Source: Posidonia oceanica
Taxonomy: Eukaryota; Streptophyta; Magnoliopsida; Alismatales; Posidoniaceae
Assembly: GCA_037176725.1 (NCBI GenBank)
Contig: JAZBRS010000020.1
Location: 58,122,001-58,186,000, forward strand
Direction: 5' to 3'
Length of the DNA stretch: 64,000 nt
Shown here: positions 42,201 to 54,569 of the stretch, piece after piece
How positions within the stretch are numbered: position 1 is the first letter of the stretch
Layout of the letters: the number at the start of each line of letters is the position of its first letter
The notes under the pieces: generated by a model
The model's input: only the letters and a program-made list of their open reading frames with translations
Database searches by the model: none
What the model was told of the DNA's origin: nothing
Position numbers and translations under genes: made by a program

Positions 42201-44937
42201 CTCCACTGTAAGTCCTCCCCTTTCTTTTTTCTTTTGTTAACTTACCAAATTTTTTTTACATTGCATTTTGTTTGTTTTAAGTTTCTGATTATTGCGTTTA
42301 GGTCCAAAGCATGTTAAGACTTATGTTATTTTGATCTAAAACCATGTTAAATTGCAAGATCTGTTTGTCGTTTTTAGTATTTGCATGATAGTCCACTTAC
42401 TGTGCTTGCTAGTTGTAAAAAATTTTGTTTCAGCCCTTCTGCTTTCAATTTTTGCATCCAGGTCCTACAGTAGTTCATGTAATCTTAATGTGCATAGTTT
42501 GCCTTATTATATTGCATTCTGTATCCCTGTTTTCTTCCATTTTTGCTATCTGATCCTTTGCACTGTAGAACTTAGGTCTTAATTTAAATTTTTTTTGCAT
42601 ACTGCATTGCATGTTTGCCCCCTGATTTTTCATTTTTGCATCTAGGTCCATTTTAAATGCATAGTAACCATTTTGCATGCATCTTAGCTTATTGTATTGC
42701 ATTTTCAACCTTGTATTTTCAAAAATTGCATGTCAGTCCCCAGACCTTGATTTCAGAACACATTTTACATCTAAAATTGCATACTTGACCCTTGCATGAT
42801 TTAAAAATGACACATAGGTCCTTACATCGCTTTAAAGTCATGTAAAAAAGACTGTTTTGCCCCAAAGTTGCATCTTAGCTCCTATGCTTGCAAAATTGCA
42901 CGTAGACCCTCCACCTGCATTCCCAGACTCCCCAGGACCCTGTTTTCTCGAAAAATTGCATTTTAGCCCCTGATGTTTTTAAAAATTGCATTCTGCTTGC
43001 CATTTGCTTTCAAAACTTCCTCTGATGCATACCAACTTTTAAAAGCTGTGTTCTGAAGCCTATTTTTTGCAAAACTACCCTCTGTCACCTCCTGTTCTCA
43101 GAATCCCTGCCTGTAAGCCCCATCCTTTTCAAAAATTTGCATTTAAACCCCCTCTCTTTTCAAAAATAGCTTTTGAATCTCTACTTTTCTAAAAATTCCC
43201 TTCTAGTCTTTTCTTGCTTCTTGCATGCATTAGCATCCTTTTAGTCTTGCATCTGGCATTCCTTTGCACACACTAGAGCCCCCTTAGCTCCCATTCACTT
43301 GGGAGGACCCTTTGGCACACCCCTAGGACCTCCTGAACACTTAGATCTGTTCTTCTCTCCTGTTCTGGCCCTTCTGCCCTGAAGCTGCGATATCTTCCAA
43401 TCCGGCCGTTGGATCTTCTCAAGCAAGCTGCCCAGGCAACCGCAGCGAAGCGCTCTTCAGCATGGACCAAGCAGATTTCAGATCAGACCCCAGGATTTCC
43501 AGGTATGTCCTCCTGAACCCCTGCATTGCATTCATTCGCATGCCATTTGCATAGTTTGCCTCGTTTTCGCTTTCGGTCTCTTTGAGCATGTAGAATAGGA
43601 CCTCTTCTTCTTGTCTATCAATTCCAATCCCCGTTTCGCGTACTCCTGAGTGTTTTGTGTCGTGTTTTCCCTGGGTTCACCACTTAATGCGACTTTTTTC
43701 CCCTTTTCCACGATCCGATCGTATCGCGAGCTTTGGGCAGCGTGCGAGACACACCGTGGAGCGGTTTAGTGGGAAACGGTCACAAAGAAGCGGTAATCCC
43801 TCCGTTTGCTCATTCTCCCCTTTGTAGGTCTTTACACCTACTCCGTGTGGCCCCGAACAGCGTCTGTTCTCACACACGCACTGCTTTACCTCTCTTTGGC
43901 TTCTTCTGATCTTTTTCTTTGCGTTAGCATTCGCATAGTTTTTCCGGGGTTTTGTTTCGCTGTTTTGGCACCGTTTTGCGTGCCTGCTTTGCTTTTGCGC
44001 CGTTTGCGCGCTCGTCTTGTTTTGGCACCGTTTCGCGTGCCCGCTATCGTTCTTTTGCACCGTTTTGCGTGCCTTTCTGCTTTCTTGTCTCGTTTCGCGT
44101 ACCGCCTAGCTTTTTTGCTCGTTTTGCGTGCCGGTTTCGTTCTTTTGCATCGTTTTGCGTGCCATTCTGTTTTATTGTCTCGTTTTGCGTGCCGCCTTGC
44201 TTTTTTCGCTTGTTTTGCGCACTAGTTTCGTCCTTTTGCACCATTTTGTGTGCGTTCTTGTTTCTCGCCTTGTTTTGCGTGTTTTACGCCGTTTTCTCTT
44301 GCATGTCGATCGCATTGCATGATTTTGACGTTGTTTTGCTTTCTCGTCTGCATTTGCATATAGGGCTGTGATGCTTACTGCCTGGAGTTCTCACGAGCTA
44401 GGTTTCGCCTGGTTCGGAACACGGACAGCGTAGCTGAGCACTTAGAGAGCACGTTTACTTCCCTGCCTTGCATTTTCCCACTTAGAGCACTCCTTGAGCA
44501 TTCATTTAGGCATTCATAGGCACATAGGCATTCAAATCTGCATTTTCCCTGCGTATGCGAGCGTAAGCCTAGAAAGACCGATTTTCGGGTGTGTCGGGGG
44601 TGCCTAACACCTTCCCCGCGCGTAACAGGAGTCCTTGCCCTGTCTTCTGGCCCGCAATGACCATATTGCCCTTATCCTAGGCTAGAGTCATCTCATTTGC
44701 ATTCATTTGCATTTGTTTTCCTTTGCATTGCTTTGCTTTGCATTTCTTGCTTGGTTTTGCGTGTTAATTCACGTATTTCCCCCGGTTTTCCTTGTCTTCC
44801 GTTAATAGACATGGTGGCGACTCTGATTTGTCTTATCTTTCCCTTTTCTCTTCGATTTTAAGTGTTTTCGAGTTGAGCCTCTTCCTCGGATCCAATCGCT
44901 GCTAATAGTGAGCCTGATTCCGATCGGGATTACTACA
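39237..44937 (+). repeat. E2 3' LTR (5,701 bp)
   Basis: It runs from TGTTGACACC to ATTACTACA and is almost identical to the 5' LTR at 11524, more so than to the solo LTR. Landmarks: GTAAGT 42208, exon-like block with ATG 43462 and GTATGT 43503, microrepeats 43960-44320, hairpin block near 44550-44635, PBS decoy 44815-44825. In the last 350 bp several diagnostic bases agree with the solo LTR rather than with its own 5' partner. Confidence 0.96.
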
Positions 44938-44942
44938 AGAAT
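44938..44942. repeat. Right target-site duplication of E2 (AGAAT)
   Basis: This is the exact copy of 11519-11523. E1 gag coding sequence resumes in frame directly after it. Confidence 0.96.
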
Positions 44943-47662
44943 CCCCCCTTCCCGGACCATCTGTGTCCGTGCCACTTGTTTCTCAACCTCCGCCGGCACT
45001 GCACTTCAGCGTCCCCACTGGCGAGACACCCGAAGCGCAGTACCAGCATCTGATGGAGCTCGCCCAGAGACTGCAGGGCATGGCTCTATCAGTTCGTCCT
45101 TCTTCTACTCCTGTCGTTCCTGAGGTTCCTCCAAGGCCAGTTCCTGCGTTCCATGCATCAACCTCTGCACCTTCGCCTCGACCATCGTCGCAACTGCTCA
45201 CGGTTTCGACGATGGGGGCCCGGTTGCCGCCTCCTGCACAACACTTGGCACAGCATCCTCCACTTCCTTCTGGTGGTCAGTCCTTCGGATCGGCTGGAGC
45301 CCAGTACCTCGCTGGCTCGCTGTCTGGCACCCCGCCTGTACAGCAACTGGTGCTCCGTCATCCTCCCCCTATCCCAGCACAGCATGGCATTTATTCTTCT
45401 CCTCTTCACCAAGTCCAGCATCCTGCATACACTCCTGCATACACTATCCCCCAGCACGGATACGCCGGCCATCCCGTTGCTCCACCAGGCGACGCTATGG
45501 TAGATCCGGAGGAGCACTTAGGTGCGACCCATTCGGCGTATGTGCTCACTACCCCTGCTGATCCCTCTCCTACAGCAGCAATTCCAGACCCCATCAATAA
45601 CCGGATGGACGTCTTGGAGAAGGCACTACGACTAGTGCAGGGTACTGAGCACCAGACCTACCAGTTCCGGGACCACTGTTGCTTTCCAGAGGCGGTACTC
45701 CCTCCGAAGTTCAAAATCCCGGACTTCGAAAAGTATAATGGTAGGGGCTGCCCCGTAGCACACCTGAAGGCGTATTGCGGTGATCTCGTTCAGCTTCAGG
45801 CTGACGAGAGGTTGCTAATCCGCTTGTTCCAGAAGAGTTTGACCGGGCCGACACTCAAGTGGTTCACATCACTCGATATGTCAGCCATCAAGACTTGGAA
45901 CGACCTCAGTCAGGCGTTCCTGGAGCAATACTCCTTCAACCTCGATCTTGTCCCAAAGAGGGCGGACTTGATCGCCATCAAGCAGAACTCTGGCGAGCCG
46001 TTCGGGGAGTACGTCGGCCGCTGGCGCGCCCTTGCTTCTCAGGTTCGAGATAGACCCTCTGACGAGGAGTCTATCGAGATCGTTATCAAAGGGGCGCAGC
46101 CGTCTCTCGGAGCTCTGCTTAGCATCCAACCAGTCACTACTTTTGCGGCACTCATCAGAGCTGGAGCGCGCGTGGAGAGTTCTTTGCGGAGTGGCAACTT
46201 CCCGGCTCTCTCTGCGTTCGCTAAGCAGGCAGTGATCAGTAGCGACAGTGTCAACAGCAGCACCTCCAACAACAACAACAGCGGCAGCAGCAACAACCGC
46301 CCGAAGAGGAAGGATTCGCCAAAACCCGCTGTTGCATTCGTCGATTCTCCTGCTGTGCCCGTTCGCTTGCCGTCTCGGCCTGCCCCAGCTCAGATAGTGT
46401 ATGCTCCTGCATCTAGGAATCCACACACACCGCACATCACTACCACCGCTAGACCAGTCTATCCTGCCGCACCGGTCCAGCAAGGCTCGCACCCAAGGCA
46501 AAGAAGGCCACCCACTGAGAGGAGGAATTTCACTCCACTGGTGGAACCACTCACGGTTATCTTGTCGAAGGTAGCATCGCTCTTGAAGTTCCCGGAGGTT
46601 CGTCCGCCGCCAAGTCCTCTGCCGCATTGGTTTAGGTCGGACCTCTTTTGCAATTTCCATCGAAGCGTCGGGCATTCGACGGACAATTGTTTCTCCCTGC
46701 GGAACGCAATTCAGGACCTGATCGAATCGGGAACGATTGTGATCGACACGCACGAGGCTTCCACTCAAGCACGCACTCATGCATCTGCATCTCCAGCTGT
46801 TCCCCCGCATTTTGGCATCGTCCGCCAACCTTTACCGGAACACTCTTATCCGGGAGGGGCGGGAACCTCAGGCGTCCACTCCGTCTTTCCTTCTGGGCCT
46901 GCTACTTCTGTAGTAGACCCTTCTGATCTTATCTCTGACATCTCTGAGCCTTTCCCAGTCAGTCTCTATTTGGCGGCAGTTGCTGGCTCCGAGTCGGGAA
47001 TCCATTTGATCCGACCACGTGCCAGGCCGGAGCGCCCTCTCGCGCCTCCCACCGTGCTCCCTCAGGCTCGATCTCCTGTACACCTTTTGGCTAGAGCCCA
47101 GCCTAGTTCTCCCATTCTCCTTTTAGGGCAGCCTCAGCTACACCTTTTAGGCAGACCTCAACCTGCCCCAGCCTTCCCACCCCAACAACCATACCCATTA
47201 GATAGACCTCAACATCCTGAAGGTCCCCCTGTAATCCCTCCTGTGCTCGCAGCACATGCTCCAGTCGTCATTGATTTGACCCTGGACACCCATCGCGTCC
47301 CTTACAGCTATGCCACAGAAATGTGCGTGGAAGTAACGCGATCGGGGAGGGTTTACAGGCCCCCAACACCGGCAATTAGGCCAACTCACCCTAGACCTGT
47401 TATGCCCCCACCCTCAAGCCAACCCTTAGCAGATCCAACCCCGAGCCAGCCTATAGTTAGCCAGATCCCTAGCCAACCTGTAGAAACCCAGCTTCCTGTC
47501 ACCACCCCCTTAGAACCTGCTGGAACTACCCCTCCAGTTGCTAGGAGAAGCCAACCCAAAGCAGATCTAACCTCCCAGCTTAAGAAAGTCAAAGCCGACA
47601 TCTCCATCTGGGATTTGATCCACACTTCTGCCGAGCACCGCAAGGCTTTCTTTCGCGTGTTC
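44943..47662 (+). pseudogene. E1 gag, C-terminal part (after E2)
   Basis: It continues E1 gag in frame from 11523. It contains the gag core (VLPPKFKIPDFEKYNGRG, LKWFTSLD) and the knuckle CNFHRSVGHSTDNC with the same C-X2-H-X4-H-X4-C spacing as E2. The codons that are stops in E2 are still CAG here. The Pro-rich tail ends in DISIWDLIHTSAEHRKAF. This half is uninterrupted, so E1 gag is broken only by the E2 insertion. Confidence 0.9.
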
Positions 47663-48600
47663 CAGGCTGCTCGTGTGTCCCAGTCCATTGAGCCTTCTGC
47701 CTTGGAGAGCATGGTTGGGTTAATCGCGGAGCCCCAGGTCATCTCTTTTACAAGTGATGAGCTGCCCGGGGCAGGGATTAATCACAACCAACCCCTATTC
47801 GTCACGGTGCAGTTCAAAAACTTTCGCATTCCCCTAACGCTGGTTGATAATGGGTCAGGCCTTAACGTCTGCCCCTTGCGTACAGCAACCAAGCTCGGAT
47901 TCAAAGCCGAGGATATCACGCCAGCCGTGAAAGGAATGACTGCTTTTGACAACACTCACCATGACGCTCTAGGGATTCTGATTATCCCTCTGGCTATCGG
48001 TCCGGTCGTCTTCGACGTAGAATTCTATGTCGTCGACTTGAAGCCTAACTTCAATCTTCTGCTTGGGCGCCCTTGGCTCCACAAGCATCAGGTCCTTCCT
48101 TCGACCCTCCATCGAATGATAAAGTACCGTCGTGGCGATGATGTCATCGTCGTCATGGCGGAGAACTTTGAGAAGGAGCGGATTGAAGCAGTCTCTCCCG
48201 TGTCTTCACAATCCATCCCATTTGACCCCGAGACTTCTGAAGCCCTCTATCGCGTTAACCGGTGTGAGCCAGTTAACTTCGTTCCTGATCTTGAACGTGT
48301 CAACTCCTTGACCGTTCACAATAACCCCTTTCGAATGGTCGAGAACGTATGTCACAGGTGGGGTTACACAAAGGGTACGCCGCTCGGGCGTCACGGCCAA
48401 GGGATCGCGGAGCCGATCGTAGCAGTGGAGCGAAGGAAGTCTGAAGGTCTCGTCTACGAACCAAAGCTCAACGAAGATCACTGCTTCCAGCTCAAAGATC
48501 GTGCGCCAGCCATTCCCAGAGACCTCACTAACTTTACCAGTGCAGGAATTCTGGGATCAACAGACTACCAAGCCACAGCACCGGCAGAGGATTGGGTGTG
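47663..48600 (+). pseudogene. E1 aspartic protease plus G-patch-like region
   Basis: This is in frame with gag and has no stops. The active site is DNGS at 47846-47857 within VDNGSGLNVCP, then FNLLLGRPWLHKHQ and the G-patch-like HRWGYTKGTPLGRHGQG (about 48350-48410). It is almost identical to E2, including D-N-G at the catalytic turn. The domain itself is intact; it is listed as a pseudogene because the polyprotein is disrupted. Confidence 0.88.
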
Positions 48601-49864
48601 TATTGATGACTACTACTCGGATGAGGAGCAGTCTGATGCAACAGAGGCAGTCCCAATCAGCTCAGCAGAAACAGTAGTCAGAGCAGAGGCCCCACAGTCA
48701 GTTTATTTAGCTCTCCCTTTGGCAAAAACAGCAGGCAGCTCAGCAGGCCCTGTGGCAGACGCAAGTTCTCATCCTTTTGTAGCCACATCAGCTCTCCAAG
48801 AACAGTCAGCAGCAGTGCAGGAGTCAGAGACACTCCTCTTGGCAGAACCAAGTATGCTATCAGCGGTCATAGCAACATCAGTGCCACTGCCCCCATCTCT
48901 GGAGGGGCAGTCCATCAACTTAGTCAGCAGCGTGGCCCAGCCCGCTCCCTCAGCATCATCTTCAGGAATGCAGCTGGCGCAGTCCGCTCCGCATTCTCCT
49001 GACAACTTGCAGCAGCTCTCATGGCAAGACCCCATGGCGTCAGAGGCTGCGCTCCCTCAGTCACGGCCCGATACAAAAGGCCAATTGAGCACTACATTCT
49101 CCGGGCCCTTGAGCCCTCCAAAGAGCACCCCTGCTTATTCTCCAGCAGTGACCCTGGAAGCTTATCCATCAGTAGCACCGCTGACCTGTCCATTTGGGCC
49201 TTCTACATCAGAATTGCCATCAGCAGACGCGCCCGGGCCAGTGCCGCAGGCCCCCGGTGCCTACTACGTCGACTCCCCCTCAGACGAAGAAGAAGGAGTG
49301 GTGATAGAAGCCCAGGTCGATTCTTGGATGTCCGACCTAGAGCTACTCTATCAAGAACAACTCAAGTCAATAGCAGAAGACCTGGCAGACCATCAAGCTG
49401 CAGAAAGGAAAGGAAAAGCCGTAGTTACGGATCCTCCTCTGCAAGAGGACCATGCTTCTATCATGGTCCTAGAAGATTCAGCAGTGCCGGACTCCCCTAG
49501 ACCAGATGAGCTCATCACTCTTCAACCAGAAGGCGGGTCTAGGTGGTTTGTGCAACCCATGCCTCACTTGAGCAAGACATCGAGCGGTAGTGACCAGATC
49601 AGCCGCCAGTCCGGCATATCCTCCACAAGCACACTAGAAGACCCAGAGGGAGGAGCACTAGCAGTAGATGCAGCAGCAGCAGAGCAGAATGCCTCAGTAG
49701 CCTCAGCAGCACAGTCGGCAGAGCAGTAAGCAGTATCAGCAGCAGAGTCAGTTGAGCCTTCAGCAGAATCAGCAGAGCACTCAGCAAAGCCAGTCAGGCC
49801 AGAGCAAACAGTAGAAGGAGTTGCTGGGACGGAGGTCGCGCACCGAGGCTACAAGAATACTCGA
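48601..49864 (+). pseudogene. E1 acidic linker between protease and RT
   Basis: The low-complexity composition and conserved islands are the same as in E2 (SWMSDLELLYQEQL, LQEDHASIMVLED, RWFVQPMPHLS). TAA at 49727-49729 replaces the TCA Ser of E2 in the Gln/Ser/Ala microrepeat, so this is a different lesion from E2's. The frame continues in step into RT. Confidence 0.78.
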
Positions 49865-51373
49865 GTGAGCGTGACCATCCTGAAGCGTCACCAGGGCCAA
49901 GCAGCGGAACACATGCACTCTTTCGACATCACAAGTCCTTCTTTTGAGAAAGAGATCCTCTCAAAACTGGTTGCTTATGGAGAAGAGGATGATACGGGCA
50001 TGGATGAGACTGATGAACCTTTGCCCGAGTTCCGGCCCTATGACGACGACCCAGAAGGCCCCAACCTCCATGTCGAAGAAGAAACGGAGGTTGTCAACAT
50101 TGGCACAGCTGAGGAAGTCAGAGAGATTTGCATCAGTGCCCAGCTGTCCGCCCAGGCTCGAGCAGAATTCATCGCATTCCTGAAAGAATATGCGGATGTC
50201 TTCGCCTGGAGTTATGAAGATATGGTCGGCCTTGACATAGAGATAGTGGTGCACAATCTGCCATTAAATCCAGATGCCAAGCCAGTAAAGCAGAAGCTAA
50301 GAAGATGGCGACCACAGTGGCTGCACATGATCAAAGAAGAGATAATGAAGCAGCTTGGAGTCAACTTTCTGAAGGTCGTTCTTTATCTTGAATGGCTGGC
50401 AAACATTGTACCTGTGCCCAAGAAAGATGGCCGAATCCGGATCTGCATCGACTACAGGGACTTGAACAAGGCGAGTCCCAAGGACGACTTTCCATTGCCC
50501 CACATTAACGTCCTAGTCGACAATACAGCGGGCCACAAGATGCTCTCCTTCATGGACGGCTTCTCTGGATACAATCAGATCAAGATGGCAGAAGAAGACA
50601 TGGAAAAGACTTCATTCATCACCCCTTGGGGAGTCTTCTGCTACCAAGTCATGCCGTTCGGCCTGAAGAACGCTGGTGCAACCTATCAGAGGGCCATGAC
50701 TGCGCTATTCCACGACCTCATGCACCAAGAAGTGGAGGTCTATGTAGACGATATGATTGCTAAAACCAAAGAGCCCGAGGATCATCTTGCCTGTCTCAGA
50801 AAGCTCTTTGACCGTCTACGGAAGTACAAGCTGCGCCTGAATCCCAAGAAGTGCGTATTCGGGGTATCTTCTGGCAAATTGCTCGGCTACATTGTTAGCC
50901 AAAGGGGGATTGAGGTGGACCCGTTGAAAGCACAAGCCATCGTGGACATGCCACCCCCTAGAATTGAAAAAGAAGTCAGAAGTCTGCTTGGGCGTTTACA
51001 ATATATCAGCCGCTTCATTGCATAGCTTACGCCCATCTGTGAACCCATTTTCAAGCTCTTGAGGAAGAATGCGCAGATTCACTGGAGCGAGGAGTGTCAA
51101 GCTGCATTTGCCAAGATCAAGCAGCTGCTCATCAAGCCTCCTGTCCTGGTCCCGCCCACACCGGGGAGACCCTTACTTCTCTACCTTTCTACCACACAGC
51201 ATTCCATGGGCACCGTTTTGGGCCAGCATGACGAATCTGGTAGAAAGGAGCGCGCCATCTACTACCTGAGCAAGAAATTTAATGAATGCGAAGCCAGGTA
51301 CAGTACACTAGAGAAGACTTGCTTGTCACTTGTCTGGGCTGCACAGAAGCTGAGGCACTACCTGATAGCATAC
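49865..51373 (+). pseudogene. E1 reverse transcriptase and partial RNase H, cut by E3
   Basis: The complete RT motif set is present: KKDGRIRICIDYRDLNKAS, FMDGFSGYNQI, MPFGLKNAGATYQ, YVDD at 50741-50752 and LGYIVS. TAG 51023-51025 replaces the CAG of E2 after RFIA. The first RNase H-like domain (LLLYLSTTQHSMG) runs to KLRHYLIAY, where E3's LTR begins. The second RNase H and the integrase of E1 are not in the window. Confidence 0.9.
51369..51373. repeat. Putative target-site duplication beside E3 (CATAC)
   Basis: These are the five bases flanking the E3 3' LTR end. The partner would lie beyond the right edge of the window, so it is unconfirmed. Confidence 0.4.
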
Positions 51374-51537
51374 TGTAGCGATCCCGGTGTTCGGATCATC
51401 CATGCACGATGCCAAAGCTCGCGTGCACCGATCGGAATCAGGCTCACTATAAGCGGCTATGTCCGAGAAGGAAGACCTAACTCGAAAACATTTAAAAAAG
51501 GGAAAAAGGGAAAGAAAAGAAGAAGATAAGACAAAAT

Positions 51538-51548
51538 CGGAGTCGCCA
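51538..51548 (-). other. PBS-like decoy inside E3 LTR
   Basis: On the complement it is TGGCGACTCCG, identical to the first 11 bases of the E1 PBS. It lies 175 nt from the LTR 3' end, preceded by the same AATAGAC(A/T)TGG context as in the other LTRs. Confidence 0.6.
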
Positions 51549-51727
51549 CCAAGTCTATTAAATCGGAAGACGAGGAAAATCGGGGAAATGCGTGAATAAT
51601 CATGCAAAACCAAGCAAAAGATGCAAAGCAAAGCAATGCAAAAGAAATAAGATGCAAATGAATGCAAATGAGGTGACTCGTGCCTAGGACAAGGGCAATA
51701 TGGTCATTGCGGGCCAAGAGAGGGTAA

Positions 51728-51812
51728 GGACTCCTGTTACACGCGGGGAAGGTGTTAGGCACCCCCGACATGCCCGAGAATCGGTCTTTCTAGGCTTACG
51801 CTCGCATATGCA
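51728..51812 (-). promoter_or_regulatory. Conserved LTR hairpin block, E3 copy
   Basis: The complement contains GGGGGTGCCTAACACCTTCCCC and the flanking TAAGCCTAGAAAGACCGATT, almost unchanged from E1 and E2 although the surrounding LTR has diverged. Confidence 0.55.
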
Positions 51813-52079
51813 GGGAAATGCAGACTTTGGATGCCTAAGTGCCAATGAATGCCTGTCTAAATGCTCAAAGGTGTGCTCTAAGTGATGAAAGACGATGCAA
51901 GGAAGTAAACGTGCAATCTAAGCGCTCAGCAACGCTGTCTGTGTTCCGAACTGGGCGAAACCTGGCTCGTGAGAACTCCGGACAGTAAGCATCACCGCCC
52001 TATATGCAAATGCGGGCGATAAAACAAAACAGCGAGAAAACCATGCAATGCAATCGATATGCAAGGGGAAAACGGCGTA

Positions 52080-52480
52080 AAACAGTGCGAGGAACGAAAC
52101 AAGTACGCAAAAAGATGCGAAAACAGGGTTGACATGCAAAATGATGCAAGGAACGGAACAAGGACGTAAAACGGAGCGAGAAAGCTAAAGTGCACGCAAA
52201 ACGGTGCAAGATGAAGAAGCAGTGCGCAAAACGGAGCGAGGAAACTTGAAAACACGCAAAACGGGGCGAGAAAACTAAAGGGCACGCAAAACGGTGCAAG
52301 ACAAAGAAGCGGCGTGCAAAACGGAGCGAGAAAACTTGAAAACACGCAAAACGAGGCAAAAAAAACTAAAGTGCACGCAAAACGGTGCAAGACAAAGAAG
52401 TGGCGCGCTAAACGGAGGGAGAAAACTTAAAGACACGCAAAACGAGGCGAAGAAACTAAAGAGCACGCAAAACGATGCAA
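52080..52480 (-). repeat. TTTTGCGTGCC microrepeat cluster, E3 LTR
   Basis: Repeated GCACGCAAAACGGTGCAAG and CGCAAAACGGAGCGAG units on the plus strand are the complement of the cluster in the other LTRs. Spacing is more regular here (about 50-60 bp composite units). Confidence 0.78.
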
Positions 52481-52518
52481 ACGGCATGCAAATGAATGCA
52501 ATGCAGAGGTTCAGGAAG

Positions 52519-52690
52519 ATATACCGGGAGATCCGGGAGTCTGATTGGAGATCTGCTTGGTCCATGCTGAAGAGCGCTTCGCTGCGGTCGCCTGGGCAGC
52601 TTACTTGAGGAGATCCAACGGTCGGATTAGAAGATATCGCAGCTTCGGAGTAGAAGGGCCAGAACAGATGAGAAGAACAGACCTAAGTGT
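52519..52690 (-). promoter_or_regulatory. Conserved exon-like block of E3 LTR
   Basis: On the complement an ATG at 52565 is followed 41 nt later by GTATAT (52524-52519), in the same position as GTATGT in the other LTRs. Upstream AAGCTGCGATATCTTC and CAGCGAAGCGCTCTTCAGC are conserved. The donor-like site is weaker in E3 (CCCG|GTATAT). Confidence 0.42.
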
Positions 52691-54349
52691 TCAGGAGGTC
52701 CTAGGGGTGTGCTGAAGGTCCTCCCAAGTAAAGGGGAGTTAAAAGTGCTTAGTGTATGCGAAGGGGAGCTAAAATGCAAGATTAAAATGGATGCAGAATG
52801 CATGCAAAGCCAGAAAAGACAAGGAAAAGCCATTTGGAAAGAACAGGGGTTTAAAAGCATTTTTGAAAAAGAAAGGGGCTAAAATGCAAATTTTCCAGAA
52901 AACAGGGGGTCTGAGGAGTCTGGGAATGCAAGTGGAGGGCCTACATGCAGTTTTTGCAAGCATAGGAGTTAAAATGCAACTTGGGGGCAAAACAGTCTTT
53001 TCACATGATTTTTCAAAAGATGCAAGGCTCTATGTGTGATTTTCAAATCATGCAGGGTCTGAAAATGCAATCTTATATGCAAAATATGCTCTGGAAAATA
53101 GATTACAGGACTGCAATGCAATATTTTGAGAAAACAGGGTCAAAATGCAATGTATTAAGCTAATATGCATGCCAGAAGATTACTGTCCATTTAAAATGGA
53201 CCCAAATGCAAATATGCAAAGCCAGAAGGTGAAAAAATGCAATGCAGTATGCAAAATGAGAAAATAAAAGCTAAGTTACTACAGTTCAAAGGATCAGACA
53301 GAAAATATGAAAAAACAGAGGGGCCCAGTATGCAATGTGATATGGTTTTAAATCTGACTTAAGTAAAACCTAAGCTGAGGCCGGACCTAAAAGTAAATAA
53401 TCTAAACCTAAGTATGCAAATGCAATATTGGGTAAACTATGCATGCTAAGAAAAAAATGAAACCTAACTAATGGTTTTAAAAAAACGTAGGGCTACAGTG
53501 ACACGGACCGGAGCTCGCTGGAGGTGATTCTGCAACGGCGATCTGGGCGGCGGAGCTGCGTGGCAAGGGCGGGGCTGGCCTGCGGGAGGCCGGTGGAGCT
53601 CGTGGGAGCATCCGGGCGGCGTTGCGGAGCGGCGGGTGGAACGGGAGGCGATCGCATGCCCCGCACCGGTCACCGGCGCCGAGGAAGACGACGCACTCCG
53701 GCGACGAACTGGCGGCAGCACAAGGGTCCAAATGCAAAAAGGAAAATATGGGGATGGAGTGCGGAGTGAGGCGGACCTAGTGGAGAGGTTTAATACCTTT
53801 TTCGCGCGACAGAGAGGTCCGGCGAGCTCCAGCTGGTTCTGTGGACGTTTTCCCTCTCCTCTCTCTTCTGTAGCTCTCACCGGACGCGCCCTCTCTCTCT
53901 TTTGGTTTCTGGAGGTGATGAGGGAGAGCTTTGGGGGTCTTCTGGCCGGGGAGAGGGAGGTTGGCTGCGGTCAGTAGGAGGCTTCTTTGCTGTGGGTTTG
54001 TGGTTCCTGTGTGGTGGCCTGCGGGTTGTTGCTCAGATGGTGGAGTGCCGGTGGTGTCCTGAAGGTATTGGAGGACCGGCCTGATGGTGTTGGACGTCGG
54101 GTGGTCGGGAGGAGGAAGAGGTCTAGGTTGTGGAAGAGGTCGGGCAATGGAGGTTCAAGGGCTGCCTTTGTTTTTTTTTTTTTGGAAGGAGAGGGCCTCA
54201 GCCGGAGAGACGGGGCTGCTGTCCAGGCGTTCTTCTGTGGGCTGGGAGTTGCCTTGGAGGAGGAGGCCAGCTCTAGGCAGAAGGAGCATGAACTGGGGGC
54301 TGGGGATCTTGTGCTTTTTTGAAGGAGAAGGTCTGAATGGGAGGGAGGC

Positions 54350-54441
54350 TGCGTGTATGTGTTCCACCGTGGGTTGGGAGATGGAGGCTGTTGTGTATGT
54401 GTTCCACCGTGGGTTGGGAGATGGAGGCTGTTGTGTATGTG
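54350..54441 (-). repeat. Local 40-bp tandem duplication in E3 LTR
   Basis: A unit containing GTTCCACCGTGGGTTGGGAG and ATGGAGGCTGTT occurs twice in direct tandem. It is not seen in the other LTRs. Confidence 0.8.
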
Positions 54442-54569
54442 AGGAGGAAGATGAGGCAGTCTGTTGGGTTTTGCAGGAGAAGAAAAAAAAGAGAGAGGGA
54501 GAAGGACGGCTGTGTTGGAGAGGAGAGAGCCAGGAGTGGAGAGGAAGTGTTTGTCCTTTTAAAAGGGGA

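Larger units (their letters stand above)
11524..44937 (+). mobile_element. E2: complete-length Tat/Ogre-type gypsy element with an extra ORF
   Basis: It is bounded by AGAAT duplications and has LTRs of 5,702 and 5,701 bp that differ at only around one base in a hundred by eye. It spans 33,414 bp as found. Subtracting the solo LTR and its duplication leaves about 27.5 kb, very large for a plant gypsy element. In order: LTR, PBS, 1.3-kb leader, gag, protease, G-patch-like region, linker, RT, two RNases H and integrase; then a separate 400-codon ORF, 83-bp repeats, single hairpins, a 36-bp array, a hairpin array, a PPT inside a stem-loop, and the LTR. Gag-pol carries six stops and one frameshift, so the copy is not autonomous now. 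Confidence 0.96.
4149..51373 (+). mobile_element. E1: Tat/Ogre-type gypsy element carrying nested E2
   Basis: E1 starts with TGTTGACAC at 4149. In order it shows a 5.7-kb LTR, a PBS (9885-9902), a 1.3-kb leader, and gag from ATG 11220. It is split at 11523 by E2 and resumes at 44943 after the AGAAT duplication. Gag, protease, linker, RT and the first part of RNase H then follow in one frame to 51373. There E3 is inserted on the opposite strand, so the remainder (second RNase H, integrase, 3' region, 3' LTR) lies beyond the right end. Removing E2 restores the gag frame exactly across the junction (GTAGAAT then CCCCCC), which confirms the nesting. E1's coding sequence is very close to E2's. Confidence 0.93.
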
